Positions 10,255 to 20,154 of a stretch of 64,000 bases of DNA are shown piece after piece. This DNA is from Marinobacter confluentis (GTDB lineage Bacteria > Pseudomonadota > Gammaproteobacteria > Pseudomonadales > Oleiphilaceae). Below the pieces are notes generated by a model. That model was given only the letters and a program-made list of their open reading frames with translations. It did not search any database and was not told the DNA's origin. The stretch lies in contig NZ_SRPF01000001.1 in assembly GCF_004785685.1 (NCBI RefSeq), forward strand, positions 1,116,001 through 1,180,000. Direction: 5' to 3'. The position numbers and the translations under genes were made by a program. The first letter of the stretch is position 1, and every line of letters begins with the position of its first letter.

Positions 10255-10283
10255 TTCGACGTGGCGATATGGGTGCGTATAAT
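10255..10283 (+). promoter_or_regulatory. Sigma-70 promoter for the DUF2058 gene
   Basis: A perfect -10 box TATAAT (10278-10283) lies 17 bases after a weak -35 candidate TTCGAC (10255-10260), about 41 bases before the ATG at 10325. The -10 match is strong and the -35 is poor. Confidence 0.5.
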
Positions 10284-10324
10284 TGCTTCATTCTACCAGA
10301 ATTCGACCATTACACGGAGCTGTT

Positions 10325-10861
10325 ATGCCATCCCTCCAGGATCAACTCTTGAAAGCCGGACTCGCCGATGAAAAGAAGGCCAAGGCGGTAAAAAATGAGA
10401 AACGAAAGCAGCGTAAGCAGCAGCCCAAGGGTACTGTGGAAGTCAGCGAATCCGAGCTTCGCGCGCGCCAGGCCCGGGAGGAAAAGGCCGAGAAAGACCG
10501 GCAGCTGAACCTGGCACGCCAGAAAGAAGCGGACAGAAAGGCTATCCAGGCACAGATCCGCCAATTGATTAATGCCAATCGCCTTGACCGGGCGGGTGGA
10601 GAGACGGCTTACCAGTTTGTGCATGACCGGAAGATCAAGAAGCTCTTTGTGACCGACACCATGGCTGATCAGTTGGCGCGGGGGCGGCTGGCCATTGTGC
10701 TGCTGAATGATTCTTATGAGGTTGTGGCTGAGGGTGTAGCGCGGAAGATTATGGAGAGGGATGAGTCAGCAGTCATTGCTCTTCATGAGCGCAAAGCAGA
10801 CGATCAGGGGGATGATGATCCCTATGCGGGTTATGAAATTCCTGATGATTTGATGTGGTAA
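10325..10861 (+). CDS. DUF2058 family protein (YaiL-like)
   Basis: A 178-residue soluble protein of the DUF2058/YaiL family, whose function is not established; the E. coli member has been linked to nucleoprotein or polysome fractions. The first 90 residues are a very basic, Lys/Arg/Gln-rich helix (KKAKAVKNEKRKQRKQQ), probably a coiled coil. The C-terminal half is globular (YQFVHDRKIKKLFVTD, then ARGRLAIVLL) and ends in an acidic tail. I chose the ATG of MPSLQDQL because GGAG sits 6 bases before it; an in-frame upstream ATG at 10283 overlaps the -10 box and is unlikely. It is monocistronic, divergent from dbpA and convergent with the tRNA cluster. Confidence 0.9.
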   Translation: MPSLQDQLLKAGLADEKKAKAVKNEKRKQRKQQPKGTVEVSESELRARQAREEKAEKDRQLNLARQKEADRKAIQAQIRQLINANRLDRAGGETAYQFVHDRKIKKLFVTDTMADQLARGRLAIVLLNDSYEVVAEGVARKIMERDESAVIALHERKADDQGDDDPYAGYEIPDDLMW

Positions 10862-10894
10862 AACGGGGAGAAAAGGAGGATTTATCTTGAAAAA

Positions 10895-10971
10895 TGGCGC
10901 GGCTGGGAGGATTCGAACCTCCGACCGCCTGGTTCGTAGCCAGGTACTCTATCCAGCTGAGCTACAGCCGC
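10895..10971 (-). tRNA. tRNA-Arg(ACG), copy 1
   Basis: A 77-base tRNA including encoded CCA. The acceptor stem pairs GCGGCTG with CAGCCGC, with discriminator G. The D-arm TAGCTCAGCTGGA, anticodon loop CTACGAA (anticodon ACG, read as ICG after deamination) and T-loop TTCGAAT are canonical. It decodes CGU, CGC and CGA. The sequence is identical to the copy at 11020-11096. Confidence 0.97.
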
Positions 10972-11019
10972 GCATCACACTGTCTGATCTATGACATAAG
11001 TCCGAAGACTTGCACTAAA

Positions 11020-11096
11020 TGGCGCGGCTGGGAGGATTCGAACCTCCGACCGCCTGGTTCGTAGCCAGGTACTCTATCCAGCTGAGCTACAGCCGC
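11020..11096 (-). tRNA. tRNA-Arg(ACG), copy 2
   Basis: Identical in all 77 bases to the copy at 10895-10971 and separated from it by 48 unrelated bases. It lies downstream of tRNA-Ser in the same direction, so the three tRNAs and csrA may share transcripts. Confidence 0.97.
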
Positions 11097-11141
11097 GCGT
11101 CAACACTCTCAGATCAATTAATTCCCGGCGCCACATTCAAT

Positions 11142-11234
<93 letters not shown>

Positions 11235-11295
11235 TTGAGAACGGGGCGTATACTACCATAATTTTTCTGTTTTCATAGGGTTGACACAAGTTTTA

Positions 11296-11493
11296 TCAGC
11301 TATTGCCGGGTTCCGGTTCCTCGGAGCCTTTCTCGCTCTGAATGCGCTGATAAATCTCTTCCCGGTGAACGGCCACTTCTTTCGGTGCATTCACACCAAT
11401 GCGAACCTGGTTCCCCTTCACCCCAAGAACGGTCACGGTAATGTCGTCACCGACCATCAGGGTTTCGCCAACACGGCGAGTCAAAATCAACAT
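11296..11493 (-). CDS. csrA: CsrA/RsmA, post-transcriptional regulator
   Basis: A 65-residue dimeric RNA-binding protein that recognises GGA in hairpin loops near ribosome sites, blocking or stabilising mRNAs for motility, storage and biofilm. The full family core is present: [35 protein letters not shown], then REEIYQRIQ. The conserved R44-type residue falls within the VHREE segment. The C-terminal tail is short and acidic. The ribosome site AAGGGAG about 9 bases before the ATG itself contains an ANGGAN core, so feedback control by CsrA is possible. It is transcribed from a strong promoter in the gap after lysC and followed by tRNA-Ser. Two intergenic elements elsewhere in the window carry matching GGA hairpins. 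Confidence 0.98.
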   Translation of the reverse strand: MLILTRRVGETLMVGDDITVTVLGVKGNQVRIGVNAPKEVAVHREEIYQRIQSEKGSEEPEPGNS

Positions 11494-11547
11494 GCTCTAT
11501 ACTCCCTTTGCGCAGACTTGCCTGCTTTGGCAAATGTATACTTTATA

Positions 11548-11576
11548 TTTATATGGTGGGATCACTTGTCTATCAA
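11548..11576 (-). promoter_or_regulatory. Sigma-70 promoter for csrA
   Basis: On the minus strand TTGATA (-35, 5 of 6) and TATAAA (-10, 5 of 6) are separated by exactly 17 bases. The -10 lies 55 bases before the csrA ATG, leaving a leader of roughly 45 bases. Confidence 0.75.
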
Positions 11577-11672
11577 AATCCGTATAAGAACCTAGGAATC
11601 GAGGCCTGGCAGGATTCTACAAATAATTCCCTTCTGTTATACCCGCGTCACTAACCGGTCAACCGGCTGCGA

Positions 11673-12908
11673 TCAGGCTTCCTCCACCCCGGGCTTGTCC
11701 AGCTCAAAGGCACTGTGCAACGCCCGGACGGCAAGCTCAAGGTATTTCTCGTCAATTACGACTGAAATCTTAATCTCTGAGGTCGAGATCATCAGGATGT
11801 TGATCCCTTCATCTGACAGCGCGGCAAACATTTTGGTTGCCACCCCGGCGTGGGATCGCATGCCAACGCCAACAATGCTGACTTTGGCAATCTTGCTGTC
11901 GCCACTGACCTGACGGGCACCAAGCTCGTCAGCCACATTCTGGAGTATCGTCTGCGCTCGCTTGAAATCGTTCCGATGTACCGTAAAGGTGAAGTCCGTA
12001 CGGTTATCGGCCCCCACGTTCTGAACAATCATGTCCACTTCTATGTTGGCATCACTAATCGGCTTCAGAATACGCAGCGCACTGCCAGGCGTGTCAGGTA
12101 CACCGGCGATGGTGACCTTTGCTTCATCACGGTTAAAGGCAATGCCGGAGACAACCGGTTGTTCCATGACGTTTTCATCCTCAAGAGTAATCAGCGTGCC
12201 CTCGCCTTCTGCAAAGCTGGAGAGCACCCTTAAAGGCACATTGTATTTACCGGCAAATTCCACCGCACGGATCTGGAGCACCTTGGAACCAAGGCTGGCC
12301 ATTTCGATCATTTCTTCGAAGGTAATCCGGTCCAGACGGCGGGCGCTGTCTACCACCCGCGGGTCCGTGGTGTAGACGCCATCAACGTCAGTATAGATCT
12401 GACATTCATCGGCTTTCAGCGCAGCTGCCAAAGCAACGGCGGTGGTATCAGAGCCACCGCGACCAAGGGTTGTGATACTGCCGCTTTCATCAATCCCCTG
12501 AAAGCCTGCAACCACCACCACGCGGCCGGCATTCAGATCCTCCCGCATGCGCTGCTCGTCAATCTGTTTGATGCGGGCCTTGGTGTGGCTACTGTCCGTC
12601 AGAATACGGACCTGGGAACCCGTGTAGGAGCGGGCTGCGCAGCCAATCTTCTGCAACGCCATGGACAACAGCGCAATAGTGACCTGCTCGCCGGTTGAGA
12701 CCAGTACGTCCATTTCACGGGGCGTGGGCTCTTCCATAATCTCGTTGGCCAGCCCGATCAGGCGGTTGGTTTCGCCGCTCATGGCTGAAACCACCACCAC
12801 CACTTCATGCCCTTCGCTGCGAAAGCGCGCTACCTTTTCGGCAACCGCCTGAATGCGCTCGGTGGTTCCCACCGAGGTACCACCGAATTTCTGAACCAAA
12901 AGCGCCAT
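11673..12908 (-). CDS. lysC: Aspartate kinase
   Basis: A 411-residue enzyme that phosphorylates aspartate, the first step toward lysine, threonine and methionine. In halophiles it also feeds ectoine synthesis. The N-terminal kinase domain opens with [13 protein letters not shown] and contains [13 protein letters not shown] and [13 protein letters not shown]. Two C-terminal ACT domains ([17 protein letters not shown], then [15 protein letters not shown]) indicate feedback control by amino acids. It is monofunctional, with no homoserine dehydrogenase domain. I start at [10 protein letters not shown], the family N-terminus; a frame extending to 12944 adds 12 unlikely residues. It lies 120 bases downstream of alaS in the same direction. 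Confidence 0.96.
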   Translation of the reverse strand: MALLVQKFGGTSVGTTERIQAVAEKVARFRSEGHEVVVVVSAMSGETNRLIGLANEIMEEPTPREMDVLVSTGEQVTIALLSMALQKIGCAARSYTGSQVRILTDSSHTKARIKQIDEQRMREDLNAGRVVVVAGFQGIDESGSITTLGRGGSDTTAVALAAALKADECQIYTDVDGVYTTDPRVVDSARRLDRITFEEMIEMASLGSKVLQIRAVEFAGKYNVPLRVLSSFAEGEGTLITLEDENVMEQPVVSGIAFNRDEAKVTIAGVPDTPGSALRILKPISDANIEVDMIVQNVGADNRTDFTFTVHRNDFKRAQTILQNVADELGARQVSGDSKIAKVSIVGVGMRSHAGVATKMFAALSDEGINILMISTSEIKISVVIDEKYLELAVRALHSAFELDKPGVEEA

Positions 12909-13028
12909 TATCTTTGCGATACCTTTATCAGCATCCGGGCTCACTACCCGGTGTATAAATCACAGGAATGATCTGCGAACTGAACAGGCCGGCGAGTATA
13001 AACCCAGACCCGACGTCAAAACAGACAG

Positions 13029-15659
13029 TTAACCCAGATTATTTTTTACCCACTCAGGAATGCCAGCCAGTGCGCCAGCCAGCTTTGACGGATCATTGCC
13101 GCCACCCTGAGCCATATCCGGTCGGCCGCCACCTTTGCCATCGACCTGACCAGAAAGATGCTTCATCAGGTCACCGGCCTTGATCCTGCCGGTCGCTGAC
13201 TTGGTCACACCGGCAACCAGGGTTACTTTGCCATCCTCAACACTGGCCAGTACAACCACGCCCTCGCCCAACTTGTTCTTAAGCTGGTCAGCGGTTTCCA
13301 TCAACGCCTTGCGATCCGCGCCTTCCATTTCTGCGGCGACCACTTTCAGGCCACCAACATCCACGGCCGACCCGGCAAGATCGGAACCTGCAGAGCTGGC
13401 CAGCTTCGCCTTAAGGGCATCAATCTCTTTTTCCAGCTGACGGTTGCGATCCAGGGTCTGCTGGACTTTTTCGATCAGGGATTCGCGGCTGCCCTTGACC
13501 AGTTTCGCTGCCTGGCGAAGGGTCTGCTCGGTTTCATCTACCCACTCAAGAGCGCCAAAGCCGGTGACCGCTTCGATTCGACGAACACCTGAGGAAATAC
13601 CACTTTCAGAGGTAATCCGGAACAGGCCGATATCTCCGGTACGGCTGACATGGGTACCCCCACACAGCTCAACCGAATAGGCGTCAGTGCCCATGCTCAA
13701 CACCCGCACCACATCGCCGTACTTTTCGCCGAACAGGGCCATGGCGCCTTTTTCCTGGGCCTTTTCCATGTCCGTAATTTCGGTCTGGACCGGCGTGTTC
13801 TCCAGAATCTGTTCATTGACCTGGCGCTCGATCTCCCGGAGTTCCTCGGGAGTCACGGGCTCGAAATGGGAAAAGTCGAACCGCAGCTTATCCGGGTCTA
13901 CCAGGGAACCTTTCTGGCTGACGTGCTCGCCCAGTACTCTCCTCAGGGCGGCATGCAACAGATGGGTCGCGGAATGGTTTTTCTTCGTCCGCTCACGACG
14001 GGCATGATCAATGCGTGCATCCACTTCCAGCCCCGGGAAGAGTTCACCTTCGATCAGCGTTCCGATATGCAGGTGGTTTTCACCCTCTTTGCGGGTATCC
14101 GTTACCTTGAAGCGGCCACCGCTCCAGGTTAGCAGCCCGGTATCGCCTACCTGCCCGCCGGATTCCGCGTAAAAAGGTGTACGCTCCAGCACCACCACCG
14201 CCTCATCACCGGCTTCGGCTGCTTTTTCCGTGCCGTTAACCACAACCGTGCGAATTTTCTCATGGCCGTCGATGTGTTCGTAACCGGTAAACTCGGTTTT
14301 ACCCTCGAACTTCATGCCAGCCGCGTTGTAGTCAATACCAAACTTGCTGGCGCCACGGGCCATTTCACGCTGGCGCTCCATGGCTTTTTCGTAGCCTTCA
14401 TAATCCAGCGTCAGGCCGCGCTCACGGGCGATGTCGTTAGTGAGGTCAACCGGAAATCCGTAGGTGTCATAGAGGGTAAAAATGGTCTCGCCCGGGATCT
14501 CCGTGCCTTTGAGCTGGGCAAGGTCCTGTTCCAGCAGGCGCAGACCGTTATCCAGTGTTTTGGCAAACTGCTCTTCTTCCTGCAGCAGGATTTTTTCAAT
14601 CTGCTTCTGGCTGCTGACCAGCTGTGGATAGGCGTCACCCATCAGTTCCACAAGCGCATTGGTCAGACGATAGAAAAAGGGCTTGGTGGCCCCCAGTTTG
14701 TTACCGTGACGGGCCGCGCGGCGAATAATCCGGCGCAGGACGAAACCGCGACCTTCATTGGATGGCATCACCCCATCGGCAATCAGGAAAGCGCAGGAGC
14801 GGATGTGATCCGCGACCACGCGCAGGGAGGCTTCGGTGGTCGGTACGCCGCCAAGAATGTCGGAGGCGGCCTTCAGCAGAGCCTGCATCAGATCGATTTC
14901 ATAGTTGCTGTGAACGCCCTGTAGCACCGCAGTGATGCGCTCAAGGCCCATACCGGTATCTACAGAAGGCTTGGGCAGCGGCAGCATCTCGCCGTCAGCC
15001 TGACGGTTGTACTGCATGAAGACCACGTTCCAGATCTCGATGTAGCGGTCGCCGTCTTCTTCCGGGCTTCCCGGCGGGCCACCGGCCACATCGGGGCCGT
15101 GGTCATAGAAAATTTCGGTGCAGGGTCCACAGGGGCCGGTGTCGCCCATCTGCCAGAAATTATCGGATGCATAGGGCGCACCCTTATTGTCGCCAATCCG
15201 GATGATGCGCTCCGCCGGCACTCCAATTTCCTGGTTCCAGATATCGAAGGCTTCGTCATCAGAGGCGTAAACCGTCACCCAGAGTTTTTCTTCCGGCAGC
15301 CCCAGATTTTCCTTGCCGGTCAGGAAGGTCCACGCAAAATTGATCGCCTCGCGCTTGAAGTAATCGCCAAAGCTGAAGTTGCCAAGCATTTCGAAAAAGG
15401 TATGGTGCCGGGCCGTGTAGCCCACATTCTCGAGATCGTTGTGCTTACCGCCGGCGCGAACACATTTCTGCGAAGTCGTTGCGCGGGTATAGTCGCGATC
15501 TTCCCGGCCCAGAAAAACGTCCTTGAACTGGTTCATGCCGGCATTCGTAAACAACAACGTAGGGTCGTCTGCGGGCACCAATGAACTGCTCGGCACAATG
15601 GCATGGCCCTGCTTTTTAAAGAAATCCAGAAACGCCTGTCGCAACTCTGCGGTTTTCAT
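13029..15659 (-). CDS. alaS: Alanyl-tRNA synthetase
   Basis: 876 residues, the same length as the E. coli enzyme, which charges tRNA-Ala. The N-terminal class II core starts [17 protein letters not shown] and includes [15 protein letters not shown] and the [18 protein letters not shown] motif. The editing domain has the zinc-type motifs HSATHLLHA and CGGTH that clear Ser- and Gly-tRNA-Ala. The C-terminal domain has a coiled coil (about residues 730-770) and a Gly-rich end ([14 protein letters not shown]). An AAGGG ribosome site precedes the ATG. It is divergent from the RDD gene and begins the alaS-lysC-csrA-tRNA direction. Confidence 0.98.
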   Translation of the reverse strand: MKTAELRQAFLDFFKKQGHAIVPSSSLVPADDPTLLFTNAGMNQFKDVFLGREDRDYTRATTSQKCVRAGGKHNDLENVGYTARHHTFFEMLGNFSFGDYFKREAINFAWTFLTGKENLGLPEEKLWVTVYASDDEAFDIWNQEIGVPAERIIRIGDNKGAPYASDNFWQMGDTGPCGPCTEIFYDHGPDVAGGPPGSPEEDGDRYIEIWNVVFMQYNRQADGEMLPLPKPSVDTGMGLERITAVLQGVHSNYEIDLMQALLKAASDILGGVPTTEASLRVVADHIRSCAFLIADGVMPSNEGRGFVLRRIIRRAARHGNKLGATKPFFYRLTNALVELMGDAYPQLVSSQKQIEKILLQEEEQFAKTLDNGLRLLEQDLAQLKGTEIPGETIFTLYDTYGFPVDLTNDIARERGLTLDYEGYEKAMERQREMARGASKFGIDYNAAGMKFEGKTEFTGYEHIDGHEKIRTVVVNGTEKAAEAGDEAVVVLERTPFYAESGGQVGDTGLLTWSGGRFKVTDTRKEGENHLHIGTLIEGELFPGLEVDARIDHARRERTKKNHSATHLLHAALRRVLGEHVSQKGSLVDPDKLRFDFSHFEPVTPEELREIERQVNEQILENTPVQTEITDMEKAQEKGAMALFGEKYGDVVRVLSMGTDAYSVELCGGTHVSRTGDIGLFRITSESGISSGVRRIEAVTGFGALEWVDETEQTLRQAAKLVKGSRESLIEKVQQTLDRNRQLEKEIDALKAKLASSAGSDLAGSAVDVGGLKVVAAEMEGADRKALMETADQLKNKLGEGVVVLASVEDGKVTLVAGVTKSATGRIKAGDLMKHLSGQVDGKGGGRPDMAQGGGNDPSKLAGALAGIPEWVKNNLG

Positions 15660-15756
15660 AGCCCTTTGATACCTTTGTATATTACATGCGCTCGCAAATC
15701 CGCTACTCTAGCACACGCCGAGATCAGGAAAAACGTGAAACATCCCAGGAGACTCC

Positions 15757-16284
15757 ATGCCCAGACGCTTTCATTCCGATGACGAACTGCTGGCACCCGC
15801 AACCTTTATAAAGCGGTTGATGGCGGTGGTTTATGACGGTCTGATCAGCGTTGCGGTTTTGCTGGTCACCACCTGGGCCTACACGATCGTCGCCGGTTAT
15901 CTGATTGGCTGGGATAGGTACGAACAGATGGCCGAGGAGGGCTCGATTGGCGCCGACCCCGCTCTGACTTTCGTGCTGTTTCTGGTGCTCTATCTGTTCT
16001 TCGGTTATTTCTGGACCAGAACCGGCCAGACCCTGGGCATGCAGGCCTGGCGCATACGTGTCCAGAACCTGAACGGACTATCGGTTTCGTGGACCCAGGC
16101 ATTGCGGCGGTACGTCGCTGCAGCCGCTATTCTTTTCGTTGCCTTGCTGGGCGCCTATTACCTGAATGCCGCTACCCTGTTTGTAACCATTCCTGCCATC
16201 GTGGCCCTGTTCTACCCCATTAACGGCCTGTCGCTAACGGATCGCGCTTCTGCCAGCATGGTCGCGGTAGTACCGAAAGCGTAA
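15757..16284 (+). CDS. RDD family membrane protein
   Basis: A 175-residue inner-membrane protein of the RDD family, named for conserved Arg and Asp residues in its helices. The first helix carries FIKRLMAVVYDGLISVAVLL. A central helix ends with the family hallmark RTGQTLGMQAWRIRV, and two more hydrophobic helices follow (AAAILFVALLGAYYLNAA, then LFVTIPAIVALFYP). Some RDD proteins behave as sodium/proton antiporters in halophiles, but most are uncharacterised, so I assign no substrate. AGGAG precedes the ATG. It stands alone, divergent from alaS and convergent with lptG. Confidence 0.88.
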   Translation: MPRRFHSDDELLAPATFIKRLMAVVYDGLISVAVLLVTTWAYTIVAGYLIGWDRYEQMAEEGSIGADPALTFVLFLVLYLFFGYFWTRTGQTLGMQAWRIRVQNLNGLSVSWTQALRRYVAAAAILFVALLGAYYLNAATLFVTIPAIVALFYPINGLSLTDRASASMVAVVPKA

Positions 16285-16309
16285 TTCGAGCGCCGGCAAA
16301 ACAAAGGGC

Positions 16310-17371
16310 TTAACCGGCCCGCCTCATCAGCGCAACGCCAACCACAGCATTGACTGCAATGGGCAACAGAATGGCAATAATCGGGTTAAACCCGAAAACC
16401 ACGCTCATGGGCCCAAGCAAGTCCTGCATGTATTTGAACAGCAGCCCCACAATCAGCCCCGTGAACACTCTGAAGCCCATGGTTACCGACCGCAGCGGGC
16501 CGAAGATAAACGATATGGCCACCATCACCATCACCGCCGTTCCGAGCGGCATCAAAACCTTTTTCCAGAACGCCAGCCAGTAATTGGCCGCATTCAGCCC
16601 CTGTTCGCCAAGGTATCGGGAATAGGTAAACAGGCCGCTGATTGAAAGATCCTCCGGATCAACAATCAGTACACTGAGCACCTCCGGCGACAGGCCCGAG
16701 TCCCAGCGCAGCGACCGATGTTTCTCCTGGGAGGTTTCGCTGTCGCTGAGCTTTGTGGTGGTCACATCCTCAAGCCGCCAATGATCACCAAGATAGATTG
16801 CCCGCCTGGCAAAACTGGCCGAAATCAGCCAACGGTCGGCATCAAACTCGAACAGCGATACACCGTAGAGAACCCCGTTTGGCTGCACCGCATTCAAATG
16901 CATGAAGGTGTCCCCTTCCCGGTGCCAGATACCCGACGCCGAAGCGACATTTTCCCCGGCTCCCTGGGCCACCGCCTTCTGGCTCTGGGCCATGCGCTCG
17001 GCGGGCGGCGCAACGTATTCCCCGATAACAATACCCAGCAGCACCACGATCAAGGCCGGCTTCATGGCGGACCAGACAATACGTTTGAGAGAAACGCCAG
17101 CGGCGCGGATCACCGTCAATTCTGAAGAACTGGCCATGGATCCCAGACCCACCAGGCAGCCCATAAAGGCGCCCAGGGGGAGATAATCATAGATCCGTCG
17201 AGGCAGGGTCAGCAGAACGTACATCAGCGCTTCCAGGGTCTGATAACCGTTCTCTGTGTCTTCAAGTTCGGCAATGAAGGCAAAGATCAGGTCCAGCGAC
17301 AGTACCACCACCATAACCAGGAACATGGCGCCGCCGACGGTGCTCATGACGTAGCGATCGATCTTATGCAT
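16310..17371 (-). CDS. lptG: LptG, LPS export ABC permease
   Basis: A 353-residue permease that pairs with LptF and the LptB ATPase to extract lipopolysaccharide from the inner membrane and pass it to LptC. Three N-terminal helices (starting VGGAMFLVMVVVLSLDLIFAF), a periplasmic beta-jellyroll (about residues 130-260) and three C-terminal helices match the YjgP/YjgQ family. The coupling region MASSSELTVIRAAGVSLKRI is present. I start at MHKIDRY because GGGAGG lies 9 bases upstream; an in-frame GTG at 17377 is too close to that ribosome site. It overlaps the lptF stop by 8 bases, so translation is coupled. Confidence 0.95.
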   Translation of the reverse strand: MHKIDRYVMSTVGGAMFLVMVVVLSLDLIFAFIAELEDTENGYQTLEALMYVLLTLPRRIYDYLPLGAFMGCLVGLGSMASSSELTVIRAAGVSLKRIVWSAMKPALIVVLLGIVIGEYVAPPAERMAQSQKAVAQGAGENVASASGIWHREGDTFMHLNAVQPNGVLYGVSLFEFDADRWLISASFARRAIYLGDHWRLEDVTTTKLSDSETSQEKHRSLRWDSGLSPEVLSVLIVDPEDLSISGLFTYSRYLGEQGLNAANYWLAFWKKVLMPLGTAVMVMVAISFIFGPLRSVTMGFRVFTGLIVGLLFKYMQDLLGPMSVVFGFNPIIAILLPIAVNAVVGVALMRRAG

Positions 17372-18467
17372 GGCCACTGCCCTCCCGGATCAGCCGGCGC
17401 CTGTATAGCCAGGCGGGGCCAAACTGAAGCCAGGCGCCTAGCGCCAGGAACAGGGCATGCACCCACAGCAGCCCGATCCACTCCGGCACCTTGCCGTCCT
17501 CCAATGCGTCCCGGGCAACGATCAGCAGGCCAAGGTAGGTAATGTAAACCAGCATCGCGGGCAGCAGGTGGAAAAACCGCCCCTGCCTCGGGTTCACCCG
17601 GCTTAGACGCACCGCCAGCAGGGTCACAATGGGAACAATCAACGGCAGGGTGAATCGCCAGTGCAGCATGGCGCGGTGCTCCGGGTCATCGGAAGCCATC
17701 AGCGCCCGGGTGCTGAGCCCTTCTTCCAGCTCCTTGCTTCCAGCATCGCCGCTGCGAATTTTCAGACCATAGGCCTCGAAGCCGATCACATCGTAATTCA
17801 GGTCACCCGGCGAGCCCTCGAAACGGGCGCCGTCTTCCAGCACCAGAAACCGGCTTCCGGTTTCCTCATCAATCAGTTGGGAACCTTCCCGGGCAGTGAT
17901 TATGGACACGCCCTCTCCCTCATTGCCGTATTCCGCAATAAACACCCCTTCCAGCCGGCGTTTGTCGTCGCTGAGCGCCTCGGTGTAGGTCACCCTGCCA
18001 CCGGAGGACAGAGACTGGAATCGGCCGGGAGCGAGCATTTCAAATTCTGTGGCCTGGCGCTGCTCGTTGAAGATCTGTTCCACCTGCTTCATGCCCCAGG
18101 GCGACACATACAGACTCATGCCCCCTACCGCCAGCATGACCGGCAGGCTGGCCAGCAGGGTTTTTCCCAGCAGCTGTTTCTCGCTGACGCCACAGGCGAA
18201 CAGCACCGTCATTTCGCTTTCAAGGTACATGCGGCCGTAGGCCAGAAGGATGCCGATAAAAAATCCGAGGGGGAGGATCAGCTCGAGAAAACCGGGGAAG
18301 CGATAGGCCATGATCTGGAACAGCACATCCCCGGCCAGTTCACCAGCGGCTGCTTCCGCCAGATACTTGATGAATCGCCCGCTCATGAAAACCAGCAGCA
18401 AAATGCCGGATACTGCCAGCATGCTGATAATCACCTGTCTGGCTAGGTAGCGGAAGACGATGCTCAA
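17364..18467 (-). CDS. lptF: LptF, LPS export ABC permease
   Basis: A 367-residue partner of LptG in the LptB2FG exporter. The N-terminus MSIVFRYLARQVIISML and the coupling-helix region YLESEMTVLFACGVSEKQLL are typical. Six membrane helices surround a periplasmic jellyroll (about residues 120-260). It starts with TTG: no in-frame ATG occurs upstream, the resulting N-terminus fits the family, and GAGAG lies a few bases before it. It is the first gene of lptFG and divergent from pepA. Confidence 0.95.
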   Translation of the reverse strand: MSIVFRYLARQVIISMLAVSGILLLVFMSGRFIKYLAEAAAGELAGDVLFQIMAYRFPGFLELILPLGFFIGILLAYGRMYLESEMTVLFACGVSEKQLLGKTLLASLPVMLAVGGMSLYVSPWGMKQVEQIFNEQRQATEFEMLAPGRFQSLSSGGRVTYTEALSDDKRRLEGVFIAEYGNEGEGVSIITAREGSQLIDEETGSRFLVLEDGARFEGSPGDLNYDVIGFEAYGLKIRSGDAGSKELEEGLSTRALMASDDPEHRAMLHWRFTLPLIVPIVTLLAVRLSRVNPRQGRFFHLLPAMLVYITYLGLLIVARDALEDGKVPEWIGLLWVHALFLALGAWLQFGPAWLYRRRLIREGSGHA

Positions 18468-18604
18468 TGCGGTCTCTCAGTAGCAGATACGACCGGAGTC
18501 GCTGGATTTCACGGTTCGCCGTATTCTATGTAACCTTGATGCTGAATGACAGTGCGGGTCGTTAACAAGCTGTCACCGCTTGATAATTCGAGTTCAAGAC
18601 CCAA

Positions 18605-18613
18605 TGCTATAAG
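18605..18613 (+). promoter_or_regulatory. Extended -10 promoter for pepA
   Basis: TGCTATAAG is an extended -10 element (TGn plus TATAAG, 5 of 6) about 48 bases before the pepA ATG. No good -35 is visible at normal spacing. Confidence 0.4.
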
Positions 18614-18660
18614 CATTCGTCCAAATTCAAACTGATCAAGCTGATTAACCCGGAGAAGCC

Positions 18661-20154
18661 ATGAATTTCACGCTGAGTAACAAGCCTGTTTCCGAAATCA
18701 AAGCTGACTGCCTCGTGGTTGCGCTGCCCGAGAAAGGCACCTGGCCCGCGTCCACCACCCAGGTAGATGAAGAGCTGGGCGGGTTGATTACTGCACTGCA
18801 TAAAAGCGGCGACGCCACCGGCAAAAATGCCACCACAACGTTTGTGCCCCTGACCGGCCAGCCCTGGGGTCGGCTGCTGGTTGTCGGCACAGGGCCGGAC
18901 AAGGACCGCACTGCTGCCAACTACCGCAAAGTCCTTCTCGCAGTTGCCGGGCAGGTTAAAGATGGCCCATCCAAGCACGTGGTTCTTGCAGTGGCAGACA
19001 CGCCCGTTACCGGCACAGAGGCATCCTCTTCAGAAGCCGCGAAACTGAACCTCATCGGCCGCATTCTGGAAGACCAGAGCTACCGCTTCAGCGGCTTCAA
19101 GAGCGAAAAACTGCCAACACGCAAGCTCAGCAAGGTCACCGTTGTCAGCTCCGGCACCGGCAGGGCATTGAAAGACGCTTTCAATCTAGGGCTTGCCACC
19201 GGCCGCGGCATGAACCTGACCAAAGACCTGGGCAACACACCACCCAACGTCTGCCACCCTACATGGTTGGCCGAGCAGGCTGAAAAGCTGTCCAAGGATC
19301 ACGACGTCATAAAAACCGAAGTCCTGGATGAGAAACAGATGAAGAAACTGGGCATGCACAGCCTGCTGTCCGTATCCGCCGGCAGCGCACAGCCTGCCAA
19401 ACTGATCGTCATGGAATACCGTGGCGGCAAGTCCGACGAAAAACCCTATGTACTGGTGGGCAAAGGCATCACCTTCGACACCGGCGGCATCAGCCTGAAG
19501 CCCGGTGAAGCAATGGATGAAATGAAGTACGACATGGGCGGCGCCGCCGCAGTATTCGGTGCCATGCAGACCATTGCCGAAACCAAACCGAAAATGAACG
19601 TGGTAGCGGTAATCGCGGCCGCTGAAAACATGCCTAGCGGCACCGCCACACGCCCGGGCGACATCGTCACCTCCATGTCCGGCCAGACCATCGAAATCCT
19701 GAACACTGACGCCGAAGGCCGCCTGGTACTGTGCGATGCCCTGACCTACGTGAAGAAGTATGACCCGGAAGTGGTAGTGGACATGGCTACGTTGACCGGC
19801 GCCTGCATTATTGCCCTGGGCAGCCACGCCACCGGCCTGTTCAGCAACAACGACGCCCTGGCCAATGACCTGCTCGCCGCTGGCGAGCGTGCCGGCGACC
19901 GCGCCTGGCGCCTGCCAATCTGGGACGAATACCAGAGCCAGCTGGACAGCAATTTCGCGGATATGCAGAACATCGGTGGCCGCCCCGCCGGATCCATCAC
20001 CGCCGCCTGCTTCCTGTCCCGGTTCACCAAGGACTACCGCTGGGCCCATCTGGACATCGCCGGCACCGCTTGGAATTCCGGCAAGGCCAAAGGTTCCACC
20101 GGCCGCCCGGTTCCCCTGCTGGTCGATTACCTGATGTCCAATGTCGGAAAATAA
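18661..20154 (+). CDS. pepA: Leucyl aminopeptidase (PepA)
   Basis: A 497-residue cytosolic M17 metallopeptidase that removes N-terminal residues and Cys-Gly dipeptides. In E. coli it also binds DNA at carAB and cer sites. The N-terminal macro-like domain covers about residues 1-160. The C-terminal catalytic domain has VGKGITFDTGGISLKP, with metal-binding Lys and Asp, and the signature NTDAEGRLVL. GGAG precedes the ATG. The stop overlaps the holC start by 14 bases, a linkage (pepA-holC-valS) common in gammaproteobacteria. Confidence 0.97.
   Translation: MNFTLSNKPVSEIKADCLVVALPEKGTWPASTTQVDEELGGLITALHKSGDATGKNATTTFVPLTGQPWGRLLVVGTGPDKDRTAANYRKVLLAVAGQVKDGPSKHVVLAVADTPVTGTEASSSEAAKLNLIGRILEDQSYRFSGFKSEKLPTRKLSKVTVVSSGTGRALKDAFNLGLATGRGMNLTKDLGNTPPNVCHPTWLAEQAEKLSKDHDVIKTEVLDEKQMKKLGMHSLLSVSAGSAQPAKLIVMEYRGGKSDEKPYVLVGKGITFDTGGISLKPGEAMDEMKYDMGGAAAVFGAMQTIAETKPKMNVVAVIAAAENMPSGTATRPGDIVTSMSGQTIEILNTDAEGRLVLCDALTYVKKYDPEVVVDMATLTGACIIALGSHATGLFSNNDALANDLLAAGERAGDRAWRLPIWDEYQSQLDSNFADMQNIGGRPAGSITAACFLSRFTKDYRWAHLDIAGTAWNSGKAKGSTGRPVPLLVDYLMSNVGK

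Noticed and set aside
11281..11286. TTGACA on the plus strand near tRNA-Ser as a -35 box.
   Set aside because: No -10 box occurs at suitable spacing and it would point into csrA antisense.
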